Source of the DNA: JBMOPD01 sp049323615 | GTDB lineage: Bacteria > Bacillota > Desulfotomaculia > Desulfotomaculales > Desulfocucumaceae | Direction: 5' to 3' | DNA: 64,000 nt | Assembly: GCA_049323615.1 (NCBI GenBank) | Contig: JBMOPD010000022.1 | Location: 1-64,000, forward strand | In this document: positions 44,502 through 52,364 of the stretch, one piece after another | Numbering within the stretch: the first letter of the stretch is position 1 | Layout of the letters: every line of letters begins with the position of its first letter | Translations under genes and position numbers: made by a program | Notes under the pieces: model-generated | What the model was told of the DNA's origin: nothing | The model's input: only the letters and a program-made list of their open reading frames with translations | Databases searched by the model: none

Positions 44502-44722
44502 GCCGATTCCTCCCTCCGCACGTTGATCACCAGGTCGGGGCACACCAGGGCGCAGCTGCCGCAGCCGGTGCAGCGCTCCATTTCGGTCATTTCCACGGCG
44601 TTATAGCCCAGGGAGTTCAGTTCATCTCCGGTACGCAGCAGCTGACGGTTGCAGAAGGCCACGCACAAGCCACAGCCCTTGCAGCGGTCCCGGTCAAAAA
44701 TAAGCGCAACTTTCCTGGCCAG
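44498..44722 (-). CDS. 2-oxoacid:ferredoxin oxidoreductase, delta subunit (2x[4Fe-4S] ferredoxin), CTG start
   Basis: A 74-residue ferredoxin: VALIFDRDRCKGCGLCVAFC and, later, ERCTGCGSCALVCPDLVI, giving two C-x2-C-x2-C-x3-C sets. There is no ATG, GTG or TTG in frame before the first cluster. A TGA lies just upstream, and the only sensible start is CTG at 44722, 9 bases after AAGGAG. It is first gene of the operon and its stop overlaps the alpha-subunit start. It carries electrons from the TPP site to a soluble ferredoxin. Confidence 0.8.
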   Translation of the reverse strand: MARKVALIFDRDRCKGCGLCVAFCNRQLLRTGDELNSLGYNAVEMTEMERCTGCGSCALVCPDLVINVRREESA

Positions 44723-44746
44723 CCCGGCTCACTCCTTTCAAAAGCA

Positions 44747-44774
44747 GGAATTAGGGGTTGGGGATTAAGGATTT
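44747..44774. repeat. 7-bp repeat tract (four units)
   Basis: GGAATTA, GGGGTTG, GGGATTA, AGGATTT in register, within the 5' leader of the oxidoreductase operon. Confidence 0.55.
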
Positions 44775-44808
44775 TATCTCACGTTTGACTGCTTAAAAAT
44801 TTTAAGAG

Positions 44809-44824
44809 AGCAAAAAGGATGCCA
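44809..44824 (-). promoter_or_regulatory. Sigma54-type -24/-12 promoter element
   Basis: Minus-strand TGGCATCCTTTTTGCT: TGGCAT, 5 bases, TTGCT, with GG and GC at the exact canonical spacing. It lies about 88 bases before the CTG start of the ferredoxin subunit and downstream of a sigma54-activator gene. It overlaps the 3' arm and T run of a terminator hairpin, so one of the two readings may be fortuitous. Confidence 0.5.
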
Positions 44825-44847
44825 GTTTTTTAAACCGGCATCCCCTT
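44817..44847 (-). terminator. Terminator after the sigma54-activator gene
   Basis: GGATGCC.GTTT, A-rich loop, AAAC.GGCATCC followed by TTTTT on the minus strand. It separates the long ECF-coaX-activator transcript from the oxidoreductase operon. The 3' arm also reads as a -24/-12 element. Confidence 0.65.
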
Positions 44848-44931
44848 AAAAACCAACCTGTTTTTCAGGCAATTTTCCGTATTTTATAGCAATCCCAATT
44901 TGAAAAGTAACTTTTATTTTGCCCACTGTAC

Positions 44932-44965
44932 CATGCAAAAAAATGCATATGCATTTTTTTGCATG
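44932..44965. promoter_or_regulatory. 34-bp perfect palindrome, candidate activator binding site
   Basis: Half-site CATGCAAAAAAATGCAT followed directly by its exact reverse complement, with no mismatch. It lies 6 bases after the stop of the sigma54-activator gene and about 110-140 bases upstream of the -24/-12 element, the usual distance for an upstream activator sequence. Inner TGCA...TGCA spacing also resembles Fis-type activator sites. It has no adjacent T run beyond the arm and is not a conventional terminator. Confidence 0.55.
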
Positions 44966-44971
44966 CAACTT

Positions 44972-46708
44972 TCAGCTTAAAAGGCCGTATTTTTCCATCT
45001 TGTTATACAGGGTGCGCAGGGAAACGCCCAGCGCCCGGGCGGCCCTGGTACGGCTGCCCGACTCCTGGGCCAGGACCGCCGCCAGCACCTGCTTCTCCCA
45101 GTCCTCTCTCAGCTGCGCCAGGGTACGGCCCTTCCACGCCGGCGGGAGGCCTTCCCCGGGGCTGGTGCTGCCCGCCCGCCCCTCCAGGTTCCCGGGCAGG
45201 GGCAGGTGCGCCGGCTTCACCGTGGTCTCACCCTGCTTCATGTTGATAATGGCGCGCCCCAGCACGTTTTCCAGTTCCCGCACGTTTCCGGGCCAGTCGT
45301 AAGCCGAAAGCTGATCCAGCGCCGCCGGATCAATCCCCGAAACATTACGACCGTATTCCTGGTTCAATTTTTTAAGCAAATAGCTGGCCAGCAGGGGTAT
45401 ATCGGGCCTGCGCTTCCTGAGCGGCGGTATGGTGATGGGAAAAACGTTCAGGCGGTAATACAGGTCTTCCCGGAATTTACCCTTTTCCACCATCTGCTCA
45501 AGGTTGGCGTTGGTGGCGGCGATGACCCGCACATCTACCGGAACCGGCTGTGAAGAACCCACCGGCACAATTTCCCGCTCCTGCAAGACCCGCAGCAGTT
45601 TTGACTGGGCCATGCCGTTAATGCTGCCGATCTCATCAAGAAAGATGGTGCCGCCGTTGGCCTCGGCGAAATAACCCCGGTGGCCTCCCCGCCGGGCGCC
45701 GGTAAAGGCCCCCTCCACATAGCCGAACAGCTCGCTTTCCAGCAGGTTGTCGGGAATGGCGGAGCAGTTGACCCTGATAAATGGCCCCTGGCTGCGGGAA
45801 CTGGCCTGGTGGATGGCGTGGGCAAACAGTTCCTTGCCTGTGCCGCTCTCACCCCGGAGAACCACCGTTACCGGGGTTTCCGCCGCCATTCTGGCCTGCT
45901 CCACGGCCCCCCTCAACCCGGGGCTGGAGCCCACTATATCCTCAAAGGTGTACTTGGCCTTCAGCTTTCTGATCAGGCGGCGGGCGCCTTCCAGTTCCTC
46001 GGAAAGGCGCTGAATTTCCGAAACGTCGTGGATTACCCCCACGCTGCCCTTCAATTTTCCGTCCACCACGATGGGGGCCACGTTAACCAGCACTTCCCGG
46101 CGATTGGGGCCCACCTTCATGGGGACATTTTTCACCGGGCGCCCGGTCCTGAGGACCTCCATGTGCATGCTTTCCCCTTCGGCAATATCCACCGTGGCCG
46201 GCCGGCCCAGCACATCCTCCTCGGTCAGGCCGGTAAGAAAGGTGTAGGCGGGGTTGATCAGTATGCCCAATCCCCGGTCATCCACCACCGAGATGGCGTC
46301 CTGGGTGGAGTTGATAATGGCGTGCAGCAGGGACCGGGTTTCCCGGAGGCTGGTGATCTCCTCGGCCAGGTGCTGCATTTCGCTTATGTCCCGGAAAACG
46401 GCCACCGCCCCCACAATCCGGCCCCGGGGGTCCCGCAGGGGAATGCGGTTGGTCACGATGGTGGTGCTGCCCAGGTTCTGGAACTGGTCCAGTTCCTCGA
46501 CACCGGTTTTCAGCACCAGGTGCAGGCGGGTGTTGGGAATGACCTCCTCCACCGGCCGCCCCAGCGCCTGCCCGGCGGGAATACCCATCAGCTTTTCCGC
46601 CGTTTGGTTGTAAACGGTCACGCGGCCCTCGGCGTTTACAGCCAGCACGCCCTCCCGGATGGAATTAAGTATCATTTCGATGACCGCCACTGCGCCGGGA
46701 CTGTTCAC
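44972..46708 (-). CDS. Sigma54-dependent activator with two PAS domains
   Basis: A 578-residue protein: PAS 1 (about 8-110), PAS 2 (about 125-235; SVVDDRGLGILINPAYTFLT), and an AAA+ sigma54-interaction domain (about 255-485; Walker A GESGTGKE, GAFTGA loop in EGAFTGARRGG, Walker B GGTIFLDEIGS). A Fis-type HTH is at the end (SRTRAARALGVSLRTLYNK). The GTG start follows GGGGGTGATGTC. It is last gene of the ECF-coaX transcript (40-base gap) and immediately upstream of the oxidoreductase operon, its probable target. PAS ligand unknown. Confidence 0.9.
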   Translation of the reverse strand: MNSPGAVAVIEMILNSIREGVLAVNAEGRVTVYNQTAEKLMGIPAGQALGRPVEEVIPNTRLHLVLKTGVEELDQFQNLGSTTIVTNRIPLRDPRGRIVGAVAVFRDISEMQHLAEEITSLRETRSLLHAIINSTQDAISVVDDRGLGILINPAYTFLTGLTEEDVLGRPATVDIAEGESMHMEVLRTGRPVKNVPMKVGPNRREVLVNVAPIVVDGKLKGSVGVIHDVSEIQRLSEELEGARRLIRKLKAKYTFEDIVGSSPGLRGAVEQARMAAETPVTVVLRGESGTGKELFAHAIHQASSRSQGPFIRVNCSAIPDNLLESELFGYVEGAFTGARRGGHRGYFAEANGGTIFLDEIGSINGMAQSKLLRVLQEREIVPVGSSQPVPVDVRVIAATNANLEQMVEKGKFREDLYYRLNVFPITIPPLRKRRPDIPLLASYLLKKLNQEYGRNVSGIDPAALDQLSAYDWPGNVRELENVLGRAIINMKQGETTVKPAHLPLPGNLEGRAGSTSPGEGLPPAWKGRTLAQLREDWEKQVLAAVLAQESGSRTRAARALGVSLRTLYNKMEKYGLLS

Positions 46709-46748
46709 GACATCACCCCCAGCAATAAGAATGTGACCCGGAAGCCAT

Positions 46749-47519
46749 TCAGGATAAGCTATTGTCCGGCCTGTTTCTCAGATACAGAATCCTCAGACCC
46801 TGCAGGGTCAGGTGGGGGTTGATTTCCCGGATGTACGCCGAGTCCTGGGCAAGGACCGTAGAAAAGCCGCCGGTGGCCACCACCAGGGCATCCCCGCCCA
46901 TTTCCCGCCGGAACCTCTCCACCAGCCCGTCCACCATACCCACATACCCGTAGTAGATGCCGGACTGCATGCTGGCCACCGTGTTTGACCCGATGGTGCG
47001 GGAAGGCCTGGCCAGTTCCACCCGGGGCAGCTTGGCCGTCGATTTGAACAGGGCTTCCATGGAAATGCCGATCCCGGGCAGTATCACCCCGCCCAGAAAT
47101 TCCCCCGCGGCCGAAACGGCGCAGCAGGTGGTGGCCGTCCCCAGGTCCAGGATAATCACCGGCCCCCCGTAAAGATGATAGGCCGCCGCCGCGTTGACAA
47201 TGCGGTCCGTCCCGATCTGGCGGGGTTCGTCCACCTTAAGCTCTATTCCCAGGTCGGCCCCGCAGTGTACCGTGAAGGGCTCCAGCCGGAAGTAGCGGCG
47301 GGAGACTTCGAACAGCGTCGGGTTGATGGGTGGGACCACCGAGGAGATGGAAACCCCTTTCACCTGCTGCCAGTCCGGTATCAGCTCCCGGAAAAGCATC
47401 CCGTATTCCGAAACGGTCCTCAGCGACCTTGTGGCCACCCGCAGCACCCTGTCCAGGTCCTGCCCTTTAAAAACACCGAGGACGATATTGGTATTGCCCA
47501 CGTCTATGGCCAAAAGCAT
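46749..47519 (-). CDS. coaX: Type III pantothenate kinase
   Basis: 256 residues, the usual size. Motifs: DVGNTN (residues 6-11), the pantothenate-binding GTDR with preceding PRQI, and DLGTATT. After it comes C-C where most CoaX have F-D. It phosphorylates pantothenate with ATP, the first step of CoA synthesis, and needs a monovalent cation. The ATG follows GGGAGGAACGGC. It lies downstream of an ECF transporter and amidohydrolase genes in the same orientation with short gaps, which points to salvage of a pantothenate precursor or derivative. Confidence 0.9.
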   Translation of the reverse strand: MLLAIDVGNTNIVLGVFKGQDLDRVLRVATRSLRTVSEYGMLFRELIPDWQQVKGVSISSVVPPINPTLFEVSRRYFRLEPFTVHCGADLGIELKVDEPRQIGTDRIVNAAAAYHLYGGPVIILDLGTATTCCAVSAAGEFLGGVILPGIGISMEALFKSTAKLPRVELARPSRTIGSNTVASMQSGIYYGYVGMVDGLVERFRREMGGDALVVATGGFSTVLAQDSAYIREINPHLTLQGLRILYLRNRPDNSLS

Positions 47520-47541
47520 CCAAGCCGTTCCTCCCGCTCCA

Positions 47542-48561
47542 TCAGCATTCCTCCGCCAGCAGCGTCCGCAGGAGAGATCCCAGCTTTTCTCCCGCCGCCC
47601 GGTCAAACGCGGCGCCGGCCAGGTAGTCCGGGTACCTTCCGGGTCCGAAGGCCGCCGTTTTATAACCCATACGGCACAAAGCGCCGGCCGGCGAGGGCCA
47701 CGTATACCAGTCCACATCCGGCGGCAGGCCCAGTACCCGTTCATATGCCCGGTACAGGGGCTCCAGTTCCTGCGGGGTGGCGGCGGACCTCCCCCCGGCC
47801 TGGACCGGGCGCACCCTTAAGCCGGCATCGGGCCGGCCGGCCCTGACCAGCGCGTCTTTGAAGTGCCCGAACACCTCATCCGGCCCGTCACCGGGAAAGG
47901 TGTTCAGCCGGTAGGCAAGCGTAAGCCTGTCGCCGTCCCGGACCAGGGAGCTTAAAATGGCCTGCCGGTGTCCCAGGAGAAAATACGGGCGCACCAGCTC
48001 GGGGGCATCGGGTCCCACCGGGTAGATGGGGTGGGAAGGGGCCAGGGCGTCTTCCAGATCCCGGATGAACCGGCTTTCCCTTTCATAGGCCCCCTGGTGC
48101 CCGAAACGCCCGCCGGCGGCGCCGGTCAGGTCCACCAAAACCTCGAACTCTCCCTTGTGGGCCAGGATCAGCTGAAAACCGGTGGGCATAAGAAAATAGT
48201 ATATTCTCCGCCGGTCCAGTCCTTCCGGCAAAGCATCACCCAGGCTTAAAACTATTTCCGTCCCCCGGCCTCGTCCGGCCGCCGCCGCCAGCAGCACCGC
48301 CAGCATACCCGGCAGGTAGGCCTCCGGTCCGGCAAAGCTATCCTGCCGCCAGGTCGCCCCGAGGGGCCGGCCGGCCTCCCGGCTGTCAAGGCGGGGCAGC
48401 CAGAAAAAACAGTTTTTCTCCCCGGCGGTGCCGGGAAAGGAAATCCGGTGGCAGCCGCCGGACTGGTCAACGCTCAGGCGGCCTCCCCGGCCGGCGCACC
48501 ACTCCTGCAGGTACTGGTAATTAAACCTGTCGTCCTGTATCAGCTTAGCCTCGTCCAGCAT
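47542..48561 (-). CDS. Degenerate M20-like protein
   Basis: A 339-residue protein of no clear family by motif. The overall course fits M20 peptidases: a segment where the metal-binding GH.D would be (NCFFWLPRLD), a GxxxxLPGMLAVLLAA helix in place of GRGA-DMKGG, then TEIVLSLGDALPEG in place of DEE-G. There is a dimerisation-like middle (DGDRLTLAYRLNTFPGD) and the ending MGYKTAAFGPG. The His and Asp/Glu metal ligands are missing, so it is probably non-catalytic. It abuts the LpxC-like gene (no gap) and precedes coaX by 22 bases. Confidence 0.5.
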   Translation of the reverse strand: MLDEAKLIQDDRFNYQYLQEWCAGRGGRLSVDQSGGCHRISFPGTAGEKNCFFWLPRLDSREAGRPLGATWRQDSFAGPEAYLPGMLAVLLAAAAGRGRGTEIVLSLGDALPEGLDRRRIYYFLMPTGFQLILAHKGEFEVLVDLTGAAGGRFGHQGAYERESRFIRDLEDALAPSHPIYPVGPDAPELVRPYFLLGHRQAILSSLVRDGDRLTLAYRLNTFPGDGPDEVFGHFKDALVRAGRPDAGLRVRPVQAGGRSAATPQELEPLYRAYERVLGLPPDVDWYTWPSPAGALCRMGYKTAAFGPGRYPDYLAGAAFDRAAGEKLGSLLRTLLAEEC

Positions 48562-49344
48562 TTATATCTCCCCCTCCCGGACCCGGGCCGCCCGGACCGC
48601 CCCGATGGTCAGCGCGTGGTAAAAAAAGCTCAATTCAGCCTCCACGTTCAGGTCGGAAAAGCCTCCCACTCCCGTCAGGTCGCCGCATACGTCTCCTATG
48701 GCATGGGTGGCCGCCCGGGGGTCTTCCCAGCCGATCAGGAAGGGCGTGGGGGAATTAACGATGGTCCGTAAAAATTCCTTGTCTTCCAGTCCCTCCTGGG
48801 GGTCAAAGTGAAAATCACTGACCACGTGAGGGCCCAGGCGAAGGTTCAAAGTTATACCCGCCCCGAAAGGAGCGGGCAGCAAATCTATGTATCCCCCGTG
48901 AATCTCAAAATGAACCCTTTCCTCCACCGTACGGCGGCGGCGAGGGCCGGGCAGCTCCCTCACCCCGGCGGCCAAGACCGCCTCCACAAAATCGGGGTTT
49001 AAACGCCCGTCGGGAGGCCCCACCACAAAGCTGTTGGGCTGCCCGGTGCTGTATACCAGGCGGTGTTCCGGCCGCATAAAGTCCCACGGGGTGGCTATCC
49101 CCTCCAAAAAAACATCGGTCAGTCCCAGCAGCCTGGAAGGGCCGGTGACATGCTCCACGATCAGGGAGCGGTTCAGCCCCACCCCGAGGTCCACCCGGGC
49201 GTCGGCCTTGGCCACGTTGCCCGGCTTGACGGGCACGCCGTTTATCACCAGGCCGGTGCCGGGCGGCGCCGGGGAGGCCTTGATGTAAATGCCGGCAACA
49301 ACATCATTCACCGTGCGGGAAAAATATTCCGCCAACCCAATCAC
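48562..49344 (-). CDS. LpxC-fold protein with altered zinc site
   Basis: 260 residues that follow LpxC (UDP-3-O-acyl-GlcNAc deacetylase) from end to end. Domain I has SPAPPGTGLVIN, a zinc-type His in SLIVEHVTG and GLTDVFLEG. Domain II begins PGPRRRRTVEERVHF and carries THAIGD and a final FYHAL resembling LpxC AIGD and GHALN. The H-x3-D pair that completes the zinc site in LpxC reads R-x3-H here, so classical deacetylase activity is uncertain. Lipid A genes are not expected in this lineage. It sits between an M20 hydrolase and the degenerate M20-like gene. Confidence 0.6.
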   Translation of the reverse strand: MIGLAEYFSRTVNDVVAGIYIKASPAPPGTGLVINGVPVKPGNVAKADARVDLGVGLNRSLIVEHVTGPSRLLGLTDVFLEGIATPWDFMRPEHRLVYSTGQPNSFVVGPPDGRLNPDFVEAVLAAGVRELPGPRRRRTVEERVHFEIHGGYIDLLPAPFGAGITLNLRLGPHVVSDFHFDPQEGLEDKEFLRTIVNSPTPFLIGWEDPRAATHAIGDVCGDLTGVGGFSDLNVEAELSFFYHALTIGAVRAARVREGEI

Positions 49345-49370
49345 CTCATACTGTCAGTATAATTCTTGAC

Positions 49371-50609
49371 TTAATACCCCGTGCCTGTAAGAAATCTATA
49401 TGCCAGCAGGGCATACAGGCGGGCGGCCAGCAGCAGCTGGTCAATCTCCACAAACTCGTCCACGTGGTGGGGTATCTCCCTGTTTCCCGGTCCCACCGTG
49501 ACTATGGGAATGTTTTTCCACGCCCATATAAACGTCCCGTCCGTTGCCCCGGGGACACCGTTATACACGGGATCCTCCCCGGTCAGGTCGCGCAGGCAGG
49601 CATCGGTTGCCCTGATTATATCCGCGTCCCTGGGAGTAAAGGTGGCCGGCCGGTCGTCAATCAACTTTAATTCCGCGTTGAAATCAGGGTCTTCCGACTT
49701 TAAAGCGGCCAGTATGCCTTCGATGTCCCGGATCAGCCCCCTGTGGTCCTGGCCTGGAACTGTCCTGATGTCCACATACAGCCGGCACCGGTCCGGTACG
49801 ACGTTCAGCTGGGCTTCCCCGGCTTCGGCCGGTGGGGCCTGGATCACCGTGGGGGTGATGCTGGGCCAGCCCAGGTACCGGTCGCAGCCGTAGCTCTCTT
49901 TTTCCCGGGCCTCCAACTCCACCAGCTTCAGGATCACCCGGGCCATCCGGGGAACCGGATTGATCCCGGTAAGCGGCATCGCCCCGTGGGACATTACTCC
50001 CCTGGTGATGATTTCGGCCCTTATTCCGCCCTTCTGGCAGAAACAGATGTTATTTTCCTCCGGCTCGCAGACCACGCAGGCATCGACATCGTCAACCCAG
50101 CCCCTTTTAATCAGGTCCTTGATGCCGGTCATCATTCCTTCTTCATCGATTACGATCCCGAACTTTATTCTCCCACGGGCCAAAAGGCCGCTCCTGATCA
50201 GGGCCTGCACTCCCAGCAGGGACGCCACCAGCCCGCCCTTCATGTCATTGGCCCCGCGCCCGTATATTTTACCGTCCTTAACCTCCGCCCCAAAGGGATC
50301 CACCGTCCACAGGGACGGGTCACCCACCGTCACTACGTCGGTATGCCCCTCGAACATCAGGGTGGGCCCGGGCCTGCCCGTGTCATATATACCAACCACA
50401 TTGGGACGGTGGGGCCACACCTCGTAAATCTCCACCCGGCAGCCCATTTCCCTGAGTCTGGCGGCCACCCACAGGGCGGCCGCTTCTTCATTGTCCCGGG
50501 CCGGATCGGTCCCCACCACGCTTTTGATGCGGGTAAGTTCCCTGGTCCACCCGATTACCTGATCGTCGTCAATAAGATCCAGTATTCCTTTCTCCTCGTT
50601 GCTGATCAA
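49371..50609 (-). CDS. M20-family amidohydrolase (ArgE/DapE type)
   Basis: A 412-residue metalloenzyme with complete M20 motifs: MFEGHTDVV (metal His, Asp), GRGANDMKGGL (bridging Asp), VIDEEGMMTG (catalytic and metal Glu), CEPEEN, the dimerisation lid with GVMSHGAMP, and GATDGTFIW near the C-terminus. It hydrolyses an N-acyl or peptide-like amide. The substrate is unknown; the setting between an ECF transporter and pantothenate kinase suggests an amide-bonded vitamin precursor. It starts 24 bases after the EcfT gene. Confidence 0.85.
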   Translation of the reverse strand: MISNEEKGILDLIDDDQVIGWTRELTRIKSVVGTDPARDNEEAAALWVAARLREMGCRVEIYEVWPHRPNVVGIYDTGRPGPTLMFEGHTDVVTVGDPSLWTVDPFGAEVKDGKIYGRGANDMKGGLVASLLGVQALIRSGLLARGRIKFGIVIDEEGMMTGIKDLIKRGWVDDVDACVVCEPEENNICFCQKGGIRAEIITRGVMSHGAMPLTGINPVPRMARVILKLVELEAREKESYGCDRYLGWPSITPTVIQAPPAEAGEAQLNVVPDRCRLYVDIRTVPGQDHRGLIRDIEGILAALKSEDPDFNAELKLIDDRPATFTPRDADIIRATDACLRDLTGEDPVYNGVPGATDGTFIWAWKNIPIVTVGPGNREIPHHVDEFVEIDQLLLAARLYALLAYRFLTGTGY

Positions 50610-50633
50610 TATTTACACCTCATTATTATTGCA

Positions 50634-51470
50634 TTAATACGGCGGGGGGACCTTCCCCACCACAAAGTGCATAAAGGCAAACAGCCCCAGCACCACCAGG
50701 GTGGCGTACAGATCCCGGCGGTTAAAGGATAGGGTACGCCTCTTGGTCCGTCCTTTCCCTCCTGTATAGCAGCGGGACTCCATGGCCAGGATCAGTTCCT
50801 CGGCCCGCTTGAAGGAGTTTATAAACAGGGGCACCAGCACCGGAATAATGCGGCGGGTGCGCACCAGGAAATTGCCCGTTTCAAAATCGGCGCCCCGGGC
50901 GGTCTGGGCCTTCATCAGCCGTTCCAGTTCCTCGATCAGGGTGGGCACAAAGCGCACCGCGATGACAAAGACCATTACCAGTTCATTGACCGGCACGCCG
51001 ATTTTCTGCAGCGGCTTCATCAGACGCTCGGCCCCGTCACCCAGGTCCACCAGGTCGGTGGTAAAGGTGAGCATGGTTATAGTCAGAAACAACAGGATCA
51101 CCCGCACCATGAGCAGGGTAGCGGTGCGCAGGCCCACGGCCGAAACGCTCAAGAGCCCCCACTGCCACCAGATGGGACCCTCGGTGATGTTGGGCCGGGC
51201 GTAAAACAGCACCTGAAAAACCCAGACGAACACCAGGAAGATGATCATCGGCTTTAAGCCCTTCAACACGTAAGGGATGGACAGTTTGGCCATCCTGATG
51301 GCGATAAACAGAAATCCCAGCAGGACGAAGTAACCCGTGAAGGTATGGATAAAGAAAAGGTATAAGATTAAAGCGCACAGCAGCAGGATCTTCAACCGGG
51401 GATCCAGCCTGTGCACCACCGAATCCCTGTCCACGTACTGGCCGAAGGTAATGTTGCGCGCCAGTTCCAT
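50634..51470 (-). CDS. ecfT: ECF transporter transmembrane subunit EcfT
   Basis: A 278-residue membrane protein: YVDRDSVVHRLDPRLKILL at the start, about six membrane helices, and the two coupling-helix Ala-Arg-Gly type motifs, seen as QTARGADFETG and AMESRCYTGG (the second has Ser-Arg-Cys in place of Ala-Arg-Gly). It links the two ATPases to the substrate-binding S subunit. The start codon abuts the EcfA2 stop. Confidence 0.9.
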   Translation of the reverse strand: MELARNITFGQYVDRDSVVHRLDPRLKILLLCALILYLFFIHTFTGYFVLLGFLFIAIRMAKLSIPYVLKGLKPMIIFLVFVWVFQVLFYARPNITEGPIWWQWGLLSVSAVGLRTATLLMVRVILLFLTITMLTFTTDLVDLGDGAERLMKPLQKIGVPVNELVMVFVIAVRFVPTLIEELERLMKAQTARGADFETGNFLVRTRRIIPVLVPLFINSFKRAEELILAMESRCYTGGKGRTKRRTLSFNRRDLYATLVVLGLFAFMHFVVGKVPPPY

Positions 51471-52364
51471 TTATCCGGCCACCTCCCCCGCTTGCCTGCC
51501 CGGCTTGATCCGGCCCTCTCCCATCAGCCGGACGATTTCCTCCTCAAACTCGTCCAGGCTGATGATGTCCGGGCGGATTTCCAGGCCGCCGGCCCTCAGC
51601 TGCCAGACCGCCTCCACCAGTTGGGGGGCCCGGAGGCCGTATTTTTTCACCAGGTCCGGCGCGGTGATAATCTCCCGGGTGGGCCCGTCGGCCACTATCC
51701 TGCCGTCAAACATCACCACCACGCGGTCAACCAGCCGGCAGACATCCTCCATGTTATTGGAAACAAAGATCACGGTTAACCCCAGTTCGGTATGAAAACG
51801 CCTGATCTCGGCCAGTATTTCCTCCCGCCCCTGGGGGTCGAGTCCGGCCGTGGGATCGTCCAGGATCAGCACCCGGGGGTTTAGGGCCAGAACCCCGGCA
51901 ATGGCCACCCGGCGTTTCTGCCCTCCGGACAGGGCAAAGATATAGCGGTAAAAAAATTCGTCGGGAGGAAGCCCCACCGCGGCCAGGGATTTTTTCACCA
52001 CTTCCCTCAGTTCCTGCTGGCTTAAGCCCATGGATTTGGGGCCGAAGGCCACGTCCCTGGCCACGGTCTCCTCAAACAGCTGATATTCGGGATATTGAAA
52101 AACCAGCGCCACCTGCTGGCGCAGCTCCCTTAAATTGGCGGTTTTTTCCCGGGTATCAAGGCCGTTGACCAGCACCCTCCCCCGCGCCGGAACGTACAGG
52201 GCGTTAAAAAACTGCACCAGGGTGGATTTTCCGGACTGGGTGGGGCCGATAATGCCCACCATTTCCCCGTCTTCTATGGTCAGGTTGATCCCGTGCAGAA
52301 CCTCGTTTTCAAAGGGGGTCCCGGCCATATAGGTGTGATAAAGATCCTCAACCACTATGGACAA
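51471..52364 (-). CDS. ecfA2: ECF transporter ATPase EcfA2
   Basis: A 297-residue ATPase: Walker A GPTQSGKST, Q-loop VFQYPEYQLFE, signature LSGGQKRRVAI, H-loop region VIFVSNNMED. Walker B reads LILDDPTAGLD, that is, Asp where the catalytic Glu normally stands. The switch His is not seen (Asn-Asn-Met). With EcfA1, which is intact, this suggests a heterodimer with one reduced ATP site. It overlaps the EcfA1 gene by 17 bases. Confidence 0.88.
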   Translation of the reverse strand: MSIVVEDLYHTYMAGTPFENEVLHGINLTIEDGEMVGIIGPTQSGKSTLVQFFNALYVPARGRVLVNGLDTREKTANLRELRQQVALVFQYPEYQLFEETVARDVAFGPKSMGLSQQELREVVKKSLAAVGLPPDEFFYRYIFALSGGQKRRVAIAGVLALNPRVLILDDPTAGLDPQGREEILAEIRRFHTELGLTVIFVSNNMEDVCRLVDRVVVMFDGRIVADGPTREIITAPDLVKKYGLRAPQLVEAVWQLRAGGLEIRPDIISLDEFEEEIVRLMGEGRIKPGRQAGEVAG

